DNA from: an uncultured Sphingomonas sp.
GTDB lineage: Bacteria; Pseudomonadota; Alphaproteobacteria; Sphingomonadales; Sphingomonadaceae
Direction: 5' to 3'
DNA: 32,438 nucleotides
Assembly (NCBI GenBank): GCA_946482655.1
Contig: CAMLSA010000027.1
Location: 1 to 32,438, forward strand
Made by a program: the position numbers and the translations under genes. The notes under the pieces were generated by a model that was not told where the DNA came from, did not search any database, and saw only the letters and a program-made list of their open reading frames with translations. Below are positions 24,651-32,438 of the stretch, one piece after another; the stretch's first letter is position 1, and the number at the start of each line of letters is the position of its first letter.

Positions 24651-26230
24651 TCCATCTCCCCAAGCGCGAGACCAAGTTGATGGTCGCGGTTCATGGCTGG
24701 TCGGGCATCCTGCTCGGCCTGCTGCTCTACGCCGTCGTGATCACCGGCATGGCGGCGGTGTTCGCCAAGGAGATCGGCATCTGGTCGGCGGGCCATGTGG
24801 AGACGCGCTCGGCGTTCGAGCGCCCGATAGACCATATTGTCCGCGACCTCGGCGCGCGCACTCCCGAGGAATTCCGGCAAGATGTCGATCTGTTCGAGAT
24901 CGGCGACCACAGGCTCGGTGCCTTCTTCCACCGTCACGAATCCCTCCCCGGCGGAGAGTTCGTCAGCCGCGGCGTCTATTACCAGCTTGATCGCGACGGG
25001 CGGATCGCCGCCGTACTGCACGGCACCGGCGAGGAGGTATTCGGCCCGCGCAACGACGATGCGCTCAGCAGCTTTCTCGTCGACACCCATGTGCGGCTGC
25101 ACGTTCCCGACCCATGGGGCCTGTTGCTGACGGGCGTGCTGGGCCTCGCGATGCTGGTCGCGGCTACCTCGGGGCTGCTCATCCACCGCCACCTGTTCAA
25201 GGACATCTTCACCCTGCGGCGAAAGGCGAACCCGGTGCTCGTCGGCCGCGACCGGCACAGCGTCGCCGGAACCTGGAGCTTGCCCTTCGCCTTCCTCCTG
25301 GCCTTCACCGGCAGCTTCTTCTCTTTCTTCGGCACGGTTGGCGTCCCTGTCGTCGCGATGACCGTGTTCGGCGGCGATCAGCAGGCGTTGAGCGATGCCG
25401 TCTTCGGCGATCCGGGCACGCCCGATCCGCGCGCCCGGCCGATCGGCAACCTCGACCGGATCGCCGCCGATTCGATTCGGCGGACCGGGGCAGCGCCGAC
25501 CTTCATCGCGATCAAGCATTTCGGAAGAGCCGATGCCGCCGTCACCAGCTTCCATCCGCCCCGGGCGGGCGGGCTGGAGCAGAGGACGCTGGTCTATCGG
25601 GGCGCTACCGGGGAGTTCGAGCGGGTCAAGCCCTCGATTGGCGGCAGGCCCTCGGCCGGCGGGACGCTCGCCGCGATCATGGCGCCGCTTCATTTCGGGG
25701 ATTTCGCCGGGATCCTGTCGAAGGCGATATGGTTGGGGCTCGGCTTCGCCATGTGCTACGTCACGCTCACGGGGCTCCGGCTCTGGCTGGCCCGCCGGCG
25801 CGAGGGGGCACGCTCGCTCGACTGGCTCGATCGCGCGGTGACCGTCATCGGCTTCGGGCTGCCCTTCGCGCTCGTGGTCGCGGCGGCGGGCTTTCTGATC
25901 GCGATGCCATCGGGCGCGGCGGTCTTCTGGACGCCCGCCGCATTCCTGATCGCCGCCGCGGCCACGATTCTCGGCGGCCTGCTCATGCCTTCGAGCGGGG
26001 CGCTCGACCGGGCGCTGCGGCTCGCGACGGGGGCGGTCATGATCGTCCTGCCGGCGCTTCGCCTGCTGACCGGCGGTCCCGGCTGGGCCCAGGTGATCGC
26101 CGTTGGCCAACCAGTGATCGTGGCGGTCGACCTTGGCCTTGCGCTCGCGGGGGCCTGGATGATCTGGAGCATCGTCGCGCGAACGCGCGTCGATGCTCCG
26201 GCGATTCCCGTGCTGCAGCCTGCCGAATGA
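24647..26230 (+). CDS. PepSY-associated transmembrane protein (iron-reductase-like)
   Basis: A 527-residue inner-membrane protein. The N-terminal KLMVAVHGWSGILLGLLLYAVVITG resembles the PepSY_TM family and carries a histidine in its first helix. A long periplasmic PepSY-like region follows (about 45-165), then GLLLTGVLGLAMLVAATSGLLIHRHLF with two histidines. A second periplasmic region comes next, and finally about five to six C-terminal helices. The paired histidines suggest heme-binding positions, as in FoxB/FsrB-type ferric-siderophore reductases. It is divergent from a siderophore receptor and between two small membrane proteins, so reduction of iron-loaded siderophores is the likely job (inference). 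GTG start 24647 overlaps the previous stop; the stop overlaps the next ATG (26227-26230). Confidence 0.88.
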   Translation: MIHLPKRETKLMVAVHGWSGILLGLLLYAVVITGMAAVFAKEIGIWSAGHVETRSAFERPIDHIVRDLGARTPEEFRQDVDLFEIGDHRLGAFFHRHESLPGGEFVSRGVYYQLDRDGRIAAVLHGTGEEVFGPRNDDALSSFLVDTHVRLHVPDPWGLLLTGVLGLAMLVAATSGLLIHRHLFKDIFTLRRKANPVLVGRDRHSVAGTWSLPFAFLLAFTGSFFSFFGTVGVPVVAMTVFGGDQQALSDAVFGDPGTPDPRARPIGNLDRIAADSIRRTGAAPTFIAIKHFGRADAAVTSFHPPRAGGLEQRTLVYRGATGEFERVKPSIGGRPSAGGTLAAIMAPLHFGDFAGILSKAIWLGLGFAMCYVTLTGLRLWLARRREGARSLDWLDRAVTVIGFGLPFALVVAAAGFLIAMPSGAAVFWTPAAFLIAAAATILGGLLMPSSGALDRALRLATGAVMIVLPALRLLTGGPGWAQVIAVGQPVIVAVDLGLALAGAWMIWSIVARTRVDAPAIPVLQPAE

Positions 26231-26502
26231 CGCTCATGCCGATGGTCGCGCTCGCCGTTTCGGCGATCCTCCTGATCCTGCTGTGTCGCGGCGATCCAAA
26301 GCGCCGCCGCACCACCGGCGTGGCGGGCGAGGGGCAGAATGTCGCAAGGCGCCGGCTGCTTGCCGCCGGCGCCTGCCTGCCGGGGATCGGTCTCGCTCTG
26401 ACCGGCCATGCGGCCGGCTTCATGATCTGGCTTGGCGGATGCGCGGTGATCGGCTGGCTCGTTGCCCTAGGCTTCGGTCAGTCCGGGCAGGACACCGCCT
26501 GA
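26227..26502 (+). CDS. DUF3325-like small membrane protein
   Basis: A 91-residue protein with three hydrophobic stretches (about 3-19, 44-62 and 65-83) and a basic loop (GDPKRRRTTG). Its size, its position directly after a PepSY protein and an ATGA overlap (26227-26230) fit the DUF3325 family that closes such iron operons in other proteobacteria. Sequence family membership is inferred from context. The last 36 bases overlap the end of the convergent DinG-type gene (26467-26502), so the two mRNAs share a short antisense region. Function unknown; a partner of the PepSY protein is likely. Confidence 0.7.
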   Translation: MTLMPMVALAVSAILLILLCRGDPKRRRTTGVAGEGQNVARRRLLAAGACLPGIGLALTGHAAGFMIWLGGCAVIGWLVALGFGQSGQDTA

Positions 26503-29193
26503 GCCGACCGGTCGCGCGCCTGCGGTCGTCCCGCCTATCCGCGCCACCGCCTCGTCAAGGGTGACGCGCAGCACCGGCACCCCGCCAGGAAAGGCGTCGA
26601 GCAGCCGCGATGGCGTCGCCGCGCCGAGCAGGACGAAATGGCCGCGGTCTGCGGCGCTGCGGATCAGCCGGCCGAACGCCTGGCGCAGCCGCATCCGCAC
26701 GATCCGGTCGTCGAACACCGTGCCGCCGCCGGCCGTCTTGCGCGCGGTGTGCAGCACGGTCGGCCGCGGCCAGGGTATGCCCTCCATCACCACCAGGCGC
26801 AGCGAATCGCCGGGAACATCGACGCCGTCGCGCAACGCATCGGTGCCGAGCAGCGAGGCGTGCGGGTCGTCGCGAAAGATGTCCACCAGCGTGCCGGTGT
26901 CGATCGGATCGACATGCTGGGCATAGAGCGGCAACCCGTCCCGCGCGAGCCGGTCTGCGATCCGGGCGTGGACCGCGCGCAGCCGAGAGATCGCGGTGAA
27001 CAGGCCGAGCGTTCCGCCGCCCGCCGCCGCGATCAGCCGGTGATAGGCTTGGCCCAGCTGAGCGACGTCGCCGCGCTTGAGGTCGGTGACCACCAGAACC
27101 TCGGCATGACTGGCATAGTCGAACGGGCTCGGCACCGCGACGTGGCGCGGGGCATGATCGAGATAGGGCACGCCGCTGCGCGCCTCGGCGATCGTCCAGT
27201 CCTCGCCGTCGCGCAAGGTCGCCGAGGTGACGAGCACGCCGTGCGCCGGCTTGAGTACGGTCTCGGCGAGCGGTCGGGCAGGATCGAGCCAGTGGCGGTG
27301 AACGCCGATATCGAGTTCGCGGCCCTCGACGCGGTCGACGGCGAGCCAATCGACGAAATCGGGGTCGAGCGGCCCGCCCAATCGGGCCAGCATCGAGATC
27401 CAGGCGGAGGCAAGCTGGCCCCGCTGCGTGAGCCCTGCGATCGCCCCCTCGATCCGGGCGCGGGCCTGGCCGTCGAGCCAGTCGGGGCCGTCGTCCATAA
27501 CCGCCACGAGCCGCTGGCGCAGCTGCGCCAGCGGCCTGACCAGCGCCTCCAGCGCCTCGACGGCCGGCTGGGCGGCCTCGATCAGTTCGGGGCCGGGCTC
27601 GCCGACATCGGTTTCGAGGCCATAGCCGGCATCCTGCGCGCTCGCTCGGGCGTAGACGGTGGTGCGGATCGCCGCGAGCAGCCGCTCGATCGGCCCGAGC
27701 GGGAGGTTCTCGGCGAGCCGACCGAGCCATCCGTCGGCGGGAAGTTGTACCGCCGCCGCCGCCGCCGCCTCGATCGCCAAGGCGCCCGCGTCGTCGTAGC
27801 TCGCGACATCGGACAGCCGGGCGGCAAGGCCGCGCCGCCGGCCGCGCGCCCTCGACTCGGGGCCGATGATCCAGCGCCGCAGCTCGATCGCCTCCTGCCC
27901 GGTGAGGGCTGCCGCGAAGGTCGAATCGGCGGCGTCGAACAGGTGATGTCCCTCGTCGAAAACGATCCGGCCGAGGGGATGGCCCTCGTCGGCGCGGCGC
28001 TGGGCGAGGATCATCACCAGCGCATGATTAGCAATGACGATCTCCGCCGCTTCCGAGGCGCGCGCGGAGCGTTCGATGAAGCATTTACGGTAATGCGGAC
28101 AGCCCGCATAGACGCACTCGCCGCGCCGGTCGGTCAGCGCGGTGGACCCCGCCCGCCGGAACAGTGTGGGAAGCCAGCCCGGCAAGTCGCCGCCGACCAT
28201 GTCCCCGTCGCGGCTGTACATCGCCCATCGCGCCACGAGCTGCGCCAGCATGGCGGCGCGGTTCTGGAAGCCGCCCTGCAGCGCATCCTCGAGGTTGAGC
28301 AAGCAGAGATAATTCTCGCGTCCCTTACGGACGACCACCTTCTCGCGTCGCTCGGCGGGATCGGGAAACAGCCGTCTGGTTTCCTGATCCAGCTGGCGCT
28401 GGAGCGCCTTGGTGTAGGTCGATATCCACACCGCCCCGCCTGCCTGCTCGGCCCATAGGGAGGCCGGGGCGAGATAGCCGAGCGTCTTGCCGATCCCCGT
28501 GCCCGCTTCGGCGAGAACCAGATTGGGCCGGCCGTCGGCACGACGCGGATCGAAAGTGCGGGCGTTGGCGGCGGCATAATCTTTCTGCCCCTCGCGCACC
28601 TCGGCACCCTCGCCGACGAGGCGCGCGAGCCGGTCGAGCGTCTCGGCCTCGCCGAGCTGAACATTGCGCGGCTGCGGGCGGCCGCCAGCCTCGTCCCACT
28701 CGGGAAGGCGCGCGAACAGGCCGCGCTCGGGCCTGGCCGGCGCGCGCAGCACCTGCCCGATCGCCGCGCTCCAGGGCCACCCCAGCCGAGCGAGCGATTG
28801 GGCGCTGTTCCACGCGCCTTCGCGCTCGGCCCAGCCTTCGGGCTCGGCCATCCGCGCGAGCAGCGCTTTCGCCGCCTCGATCAGAAAGGCAGGCGCGCGG
28901 GCGTCGTCGACCGGCGGCGCAAGATCGAGCGCGCGGGCCACCCCAGCCGGTGTCGGCACCGCGAAACGTGCCGGATGGACGAAAGCGAACAGCTCGAGCA
29001 GATCGAGTCCCGAGAACTCGGCAATTCCCAGCCGGGTGGCGGTCACCGCGGCGTTGAGCACGATCATCGGCTTCTCCGCCGCCCGCGCGACCGCCTCGCC
29101 ACGCCCGACGCCCCGTACCTCGCCGTCGGGCGACGCGATCCAGATGCCGCCATAGGTCGCGTGAAGCGCGGGATAAGGGAAGGTGGGGGACAT
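26467..29193 (-). CDS. DinG/XPD-type ATP-dependent DNA helicase with iron-sulfur cluster motif
   Basis: A 908-residue superfamily 2 helicase of the DinG/XPD group. Walker A AEAGTGIGKTLGY is at 228-240, motif II DEGH at 413-416 and QAFGRLIRS (motif VI) near the C-terminus. Four cysteines between motifs I and II (C297, C360, C365, C371, in ENYLCLL and GECVYAGCPHYRKCF) match the XPD/DinG iron-sulfur cluster. The first 150 residues (KPMIVLNAAV, DLLELFAFVHPARFAVPTP) look like the N-terminus of DinG-like proteins and lack clear exonuclease motifs. Such helicases unwind R-loops and other DNA structures. ATG 29193 follows the divergent 90-bp gap to lysS. The end overlaps the convergent DUF3325-like gene by 36 bp. 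Confidence 0.92.
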   Translation of the reverse strand: MSPTFPYPALHATYGGIWIASPDGEVRGVGRGEAVARAAEKPMIVLNAAVTATRLGIAEFSGLDLLELFAFVHPARFAVPTPAGVARALDLAPPVDDARAPAFLIEAAKALLARMAEPEGWAEREGAWNSAQSLARLGWPWSAAIGQVLRAPARPERGLFARLPEWDEAGGRPQPRNVQLGEAETLDRLARLVGEGAEVREGQKDYAAANARTFDPRRADGRPNLVLAEAGTGIGKTLGYLAPASLWAEQAGGAVWISTYTKALQRQLDQETRRLFPDPAERREKVVVRKGRENYLCLLNLEDALQGGFQNRAAMLAQLVARWAMYSRDGDMVGGDLPGWLPTLFRRAGSTALTDRRGECVYAGCPHYRKCFIERSARASEAAEIVIANHALVMILAQRRADEGHPLGRIVFDEGHHLFDAADSTFAAALTGQEAIELRRWIIGPESRARGRRRGLAARLSDVASYDDAGALAIEAAAAAAVQLPADGWLGRLAENLPLGPIERLLAAIRTTVYARASAQDAGYGLETDVGEPGPELIEAAQPAVEALEALVRPLAQLRQRLVAVMDDGPDWLDGQARARIEGAIAGLTQRGQLASAWISMLARLGGPLDPDFVDWLAVDRVEGRELDIGVHRHWLDPARPLAETVLKPAHGVLVTSATLRDGEDWTIAEARSGVPYLDHAPRHVAVPSPFDYASHAEVLVVTDLKRGDVAQLGQAYHRLIAAAGGGTLGLFTAISRLRAVHARIADRLARDGLPLYAQHVDPIDTGTLVDIFRDDPHASLLGTDALRDGVDVPGDSLRLVVMEGIPWPRPTVLHTARKTAGGGTVFDDRIVRMRLRQAFGRLIRSAADRGHFVLLGAATPSRLLDAFPGGVPVLRVTLDEAVARIGGTTAGARPVGSGGVLPGLTEA

Positions 29194-29283
29194 GCTCTCC
29201 CGATGTAGGAGATGGGGAACGATTGGGGAACAGCTTTATGGTACCGTTGATTCGGTGGCTCATCCCGCTAAGAGCGCGCCATC

Positions 29284-30870
29284 ATGTCCGACGCGATCAC
29301 CCCCGCAGCCCTGCGCGCCGCCGCGCTCGTCTCCAAGGCCTGGCCCTATGAGGAGGCGCGCAAGCTGCTCAAACGTTATGAGAAGGGCGCGCCGGAAAAG
29401 GGATATATTCTGTTCGAGACCGGCTACGGGCCTTCGGGTCTGCCGCATATCGGCACCTTCAACGAGGTGCTGCGCACGACCATGGTGCGCCAAGCCTATC
29501 AGGAATTGTCAGAGATCCCCACCCGCCTGATCGCCTTCAGCGACGACATGGACGGGCTGCGCAAGGTCCCCGACAATGTCCCCAACCAAGCGATGCTCGC
29601 CGAACATATCGGCAAGCCGCTGACCAAGATCCCCGATCCGTTCGGCAAATTCGAAAGCTTCGCGCATCACAATAACGCGATGCTGCGCGAATTCCTCGAT
29701 CGCTTCGGCTTCGACTATGATTTCCGGTCGTCGACCGAGGCTTATGAGGGCGGCCGGTTCGACGAGGCGCTCAAGGATATTCTCCGCCACTATGATGCGA
29801 TCATGGCGGTGATGCTGCCGACCCTGCGCAAGGAACGCCAGGCGACCTATTCGCCGGTGCTTCCGGTCAGCCCGAAGAGCGGCATCGTCCTCCAGGTGCC
29901 GGTAGAGGTGATCGATGCCGAGGCGGGGCTGATCCGCTTCGAGGACGCAGGCGACACGATCACGCAGCCGGTTCTGGGCGGCAGGGCCAAGCTCCAGTGG
30001 AAGGTCGACTGGGCGATGCGCTGGGTCGCGCTCGGGGTCGATTACGAAATGTCGGGCAAGGACCTGATCGATTCGGTGATCCAGTCCTCCAAGATATGCC
30101 GCGTACTCGGCGCCCGGCCGCCCGAGGGCTTCAACTATGAGATGTTCCTCGACGAGAAGGGCGAGAAGATCTCCAAGTCGAAGGGCAACGGCCTCAGCCT
30201 CGACCAATGGCTGACCTATGGTCCCGAGGAGAGCCTCGCCTTCTACGCCTATCGCGAGCCTAAAAAGGCCAAGCAGCTCCACATGGGCGTGATACCTCGC
30301 GCGGTCGACGAATATTGGCAGTATCGCGGAAACTATTCGGGCCAGCCGATCGAGCAGAAACTGGGCAACCCCGTTCACCATATCCACGCCGGCAAGCCGC
30401 CCGAGGGCGAGCTGCCGGTCACCTTCGGGCTGCTGCTCAACCTTGTCGGGGTGATGGGCGAAGCGTCCAAGGAACAGGTCTGGGGCTATCTGGTCAATTA
30501 TGTCACCGATGCCTCGCCCGAGAAATATCCCGAGCTGGACCGGTTGATCGGTCATGCGCTCGCCTATCATCGCGATTTCGTCGCGCCCACGCTCAAGCGC
30601 CGCAAGCCGGCGGCACACGAGGCGGCGGCGCTACGCGCGCTGGACGCGAAGCTGGCGGAGATGCCGGCCGACGCCATGGCCGAGGACATTCAGAACGAGG
30701 TCTATGCGATCGGCAAGGACGAGGCTTACGGCTTCGAGGCGCTGCGCGACTGGTTCAAGGCGTTGTACGAGACCTTGCTCGGCGCCGAACAGGGCCCTCG
30801 CATGGGCAGCTTCATCGCGCTCTATGGCATCGCCAACAGCCGTAAGCTGATTGCCGAGGCTTTGGCGTAG
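29284..30870 (+). CDS. lysS: Class I lysyl-tRNA synthetase
   Basis: A 528-residue lysyl-tRNA synthetase of the class I (LysK, archaeal-type) form, which charges tRNA-Lys with lysine in the cytosol. The ATP site has the HIGH-type motif GPSGLPHIGTF (49-59) and the KMSKS-type KISKS (295-299, GEKISKSKGNG). The Rossmann fold around KVDWAMRWVALGVDYEMSGKDL and the C-terminal helix bundle are complete, and length is normal (about 520-530). Class I LysRS is the usual form in many alphaproteobacteria and replaces the class II enzyme. ATG 29284 has only a weak TAAGAG upstream. It is monocistronic, facing away from the DinG-type helicase gene, and is followed 36 bp later by a convergent DUF885 gene with a REP-like sequence between. 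Confidence 0.96.
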   Translation: MSDAITPAALRAAALVSKAWPYEEARKLLKRYEKGAPEKGYILFETGYGPSGLPHIGTFNEVLRTTMVRQAYQELSEIPTRLIAFSDDMDGLRKVPDNVPNQAMLAEHIGKPLTKIPDPFGKFESFAHHNNAMLREFLDRFGFDYDFRSSTEAYEGGRFDEALKDILRHYDAIMAVMLPTLRKERQATYSPVLPVSPKSGIVLQVPVEVIDAEAGLIRFEDAGDTITQPVLGGRAKLQWKVDWAMRWVALGVDYEMSGKDLIDSVIQSSKICRVLGARPPEGFNYEMFLDEKGEKISKSKGNGLSLDQWLTYGPEESLAFYAYREPKKAKQLHMGVIPRAVDEYWQYRGNYSGQPIEQKLGNPVHHIHAGKPPEGELPVTFGLLLNLVGVMGEASKEQVWGYLVNYVTDASPEKYPELDRLIGHALAYHRDFVAPTLKRRKPAAHEAAALRALDAKLAEMPADAMAEDIQNEVYAIGKDEAYGFEALRDWFKALYETLLGAEQGPRMGSFIALYGIANSRKLIAEALA

Positions 30871-30874
30871 CAAT

Positions 30875-30893
30875 GTCGCCCCGGCGGAGCGAC
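30875..30893. repeat. REP-like GC-rich palindrome, copy 2
   Basis: GTCGC (30875-30879) pairs with GCGAC (30889-30893), enclosing CCCGGCGGA. The core CCCCGGCGGA and the flanking GCGACG are shared with the element at 14813-14830, though it is shorter by about 11 bases. Both lie just beyond stop codons. It is probably a dispersed intergenic palindrome that helps end the lysS and DUF885 transcripts. Confidence 0.35.
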
Positions 30894-30906
30894 GACTGGA
30901 TCGATG

Positions 30907-32438
30907 CTACTTCGTCGCCTTGATCCAATCGTCGATCTTGGCCTCGAGCACCGTCATCGGCAGCGCGCCGGTATCCAGTACCTGCGCGTGGAAGGCGCGG
31001 GGGTCGAACTTGGCGCCCAACTCCGTCCGCGCCTTCGCCTTCAGCTTCAGAATGGTCATCGCGCCGATCTTGTAGGCGAGCGCCTGGCCCGGAATGGCGA
31101 TGTAGCGTTCCACCTCGGCGATTGCGTCGGTCTTGCCGATGTTCGAATGGCTGAGCATATATTCGATCGCCTGCTCGCGGGTCCAGCCCTTGGCGTGGAG
31201 ACCGGTATCGACCACCAGCCGCGTCGCGCGCAGCATTTCATCGGATAGCCCGCCAAAGCGCTGATACGGGTCGGATTCCATGCCCAGCTCGTTCCAAAGC
31301 GTCTCGGCATAGAGTGCCCAGCCTTCGACGAAGGCGGTGTTGCCGCCGAAGCGCATGAAGGCGGGCAGCGCGCTATTTTCCTGTGCGAGGCTGATCTGGA
31401 AATGATGCCCGGGCACCGCCTCGTGCAGGTAAAGCGTCTCCATTCCCGGCGTGGTGCGCGATTCTAGGTCGTAGGTGTTGTAGTAGAAGGTGCCTGGACG
31501 CGAGCCGTCGGGGGTGCCCTGCTGGTAGCTGCCGGCCGCCTCGGTCCTCTCGCGATAGGGCTCGATCGCCCTTATCTCGAGCGGGGTCTGCGGGATCAGC
31601 GAAAATTGTTCGCGCACCCGGGCATCGACGCGCTTGCCGATGCGGAAATATTCCTCACGGATCCATGCTGCGCTGGCGGGCTGGAACTTGGGGTCGTCGC
31701 GCAGATAGACGAAGAACTGGGCGAGGCTGCCCTGATAGCCGGCCCGTTCCCTGACCTTTTCCATCTCGGCGGTGATCCGCGCCACTTCGCTGAGCCCGAG
31801 CTCGTGGACGTCATCGGCCTTGAGCGGCAGCGTTGTGTTGGCCTCGATCAGGAAGGAATAAAGCTTGTCGCCGCCCTTCATGCCGCTGAGCCCGACGCTG
31901 TCGCGGGCGGCCGGCAGATAGTCGTTCTTCAGGAAGTCGCGCAGCCTGGTGTAGGCCGGAATGATGCCGTCGCGGATGATCGCCGCGGTCTCCCCGCGCA
32001 GCCGCGCCTGATCGTTGGCCCCGATCCCTTCGGGAAAGCTCCTGACCGGCCCGTAGAAGGTCGATCCCTCCACGCCTTGCACGATCTGGAGGCCGAGCTG
32101 GTCGATCATGTTGTTGACGATCAGCCTGGGCTCGACCGCGCCCGATTTCATTCCTTCCCGGAAACGGCCGATCCAGCGATCGATCATCAGCACATATTCG
32201 CGGTGGCGCTTCAGATTATTCTCATAGTCCGCGACCGTCCTGAACGGCGCCGCGCCCTCGCCCGAGGCGAAGCCGGGATATAGATTGTGGAACCCGGAGA
32301 AGTGATCGATCGGCTGGACCTTGGTGAGCGACAGCAGCTTGGAGGAAAGCCCGTTGAGCGCGAGCTTGGTCTGCCATTCGAAGACATCATGGGCGATCTG
32401 GTTGAAGGGTGGTCCCCTGAGGGCTGAAAAGGCTTTGC
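30907..32438 (-). CDS. DUF885 family protein (zinc-peptidase-like), 5' end outside window
   Basis: The C-terminal 510 residues or so of a DUF885 protein; the frame stays open to the right edge of the window, so the N-terminus is missing. The hallmark LYLHEAVPGHHFQISLA has the HEAVPGHH motif (an HExxH-like zinc site) and is followed about 40 residues later by FVEGWALYAE with the third metal-ligand-type Glu. It ends ILKLKAKARTELGAKFDPRAFHAQVLD, typical of the family. Members are related to M2/M32-type carboxypeptidases and are often exported; a signal peptide could be on the missing end. The in-frame Met near 32193 lies within the family fold and is not the start. It converges with lysS (36-bp gap). 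Biological substrate unknown. Confidence 0.93.
   Translation of the reverse strand, partial: KAFSALRGPPFNQIAHDVFEWQTKLALNGLSSKLLSLTKVQPIDHFSGFHNLYPGFASGEGAAPFRTVADYENNLKRHREYVLMIDRWIGRFREGMKSGAVEPRLIVNNMIDQLGLQIVQGVEGSTFYGPVRSFPEGIGANDQARLRGETAAIIRDGIIPAYTRLRDFLKNDYLPAARDSVGLSGMKGGDKLYSFLIEANTTLPLKADDVHELGLSEVARITAEMEKVRERAGYQGSLAQFFVYLRDDPKFQPASAAWIREEYFRIGKRVDARVREQFSLIPQTPLEIRAIEPYRERTEAAGSYQQGTPDGSRPGTFYYNTYDLESRTTPGMETLYLHEAVPGHHFQISLAQENSALPAFMRFGGNTAFVEGWALYAETLWNELGMESDPYQRFGGLSDEMLRATRLVVDTGLHAKGWTREQAIEYMLSHSNIGKTDAIAEVERYIAIPGQALAYKIGAMTILKLKAKARTELGAKFDPRAFHAQVLDTGALPMTVLEAKIDDWIKATK

Noticed and set aside
24584..26110. 508-residue minus-strand frame opposite the PepSY gene
   Set aside because: Composition (Glu/Arg/Gly/Pro rich) and absence of motifs mark it as an antisense shadow; the plus frame has a clear membrane pattern.
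26638..28458. 606-residue open frame on the plus strand opposite the DinG-type gene
   Set aside because: It is a shadow of the GC-rich helicase gene: low-complexity Arg/Gly/Asp-rich translation, no known motif, and no Shine-Dalgarno.
29211..29231. Near-tandem repeat GATGGGGAAC / GATTGGGGAAC before lysS
   Set aside because: Two short imperfect units are too little to claim an operator or a repeat family.

Overview
The window is about 32 kb of GC-rich chromosome (high G/C at third codon positions) that reads as a free-living alphaproteobacterium of the order Sphingomonadales. Markers for this are a class I (archaeal-type) lysyl-tRNA synthetase, the order Suv3-like helicase / S4 protein / FdxA / CarD, the order rpmF-plsX-fabH-ihfA-merR, an Alph_Pro_TM (TIGR02186) protein next to a TauE/SafE permease, and a TonB-dependent receptor with a PepSY membrane operon. 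The assignment rests on recalled gene order and protein character; no database search was run. I see no phage, transposon, CRISPR array, rRNA or tRNA.

Layout. 1-1186: C-terminal end of an MgtE magnesium transporter, then a DUF1489 gene with a terminator. 1328-5420 (minus): helicase -> S4 RNA-binding protein -> ferredoxin FdxA -> CarD. 5633-7180 (plus): M23 cell-wall endopeptidase. 7205-9178 (minus): a PCMT / erythromycin-esterase-like fusion. 9343-11371 (minus): a 79-residue unknown protein and a HerA/DUF87 ATPase. 11443-13118 (minus): Alph_Pro_TM protein coupled to a TauE/SafE permease. 13309-14714: PdeM-type phosphoesterase converging on a membrane-anchored MsrA. 14843-16754 (minus): aspartate/prephenate-type aminotransferase and a PabC-like class IV PLP enzyme. 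16946-18160: MBL hydrolase (plus) and MAPEG protein (minus). 18319-21337 (plus): rpmF-plsX-fabH-ihfA-merR. 21375-21917 (minus): SixA-like phosphatase. 22007-26502: TonB siderophore receptor (minus) divergent from a three-gene membrane operon (small TM protein, PepSY, DUF3325-like), with Fur-like repeats between them. 26467-29193 (minus): DinG/XPD-type helicase. 29284-30870: lysS. 30907-window end (minus): DUF885 protein, cut by the edge.

Most genes are housekeeping or envelope maintenance. Functional groups are lipid initiation tied to ribosomal protein L32 and IHF, redox/RNA functions around FdxA and CarD, protein repair (PCMT, MsrA), and iron uptake (TonB receptor plus PepSY operon). No intergenic gap exceeds 300 bp. 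The least explained signals lie in the gaps: a terminator-like hairpin near the 5' end of the predicted rpmF transcript, a 62-nt foldable element between tauE and pdeM, a dyad over the msrA promoter, and a 9-bp inverted repeat in the iron-operon control region. I did not find a convincing new multi-gene system. The main uncharacterised candidates are the 79-residue Sm-like protein beside the orphan HerA ATPase and the PCMT/Ere-like fusion.
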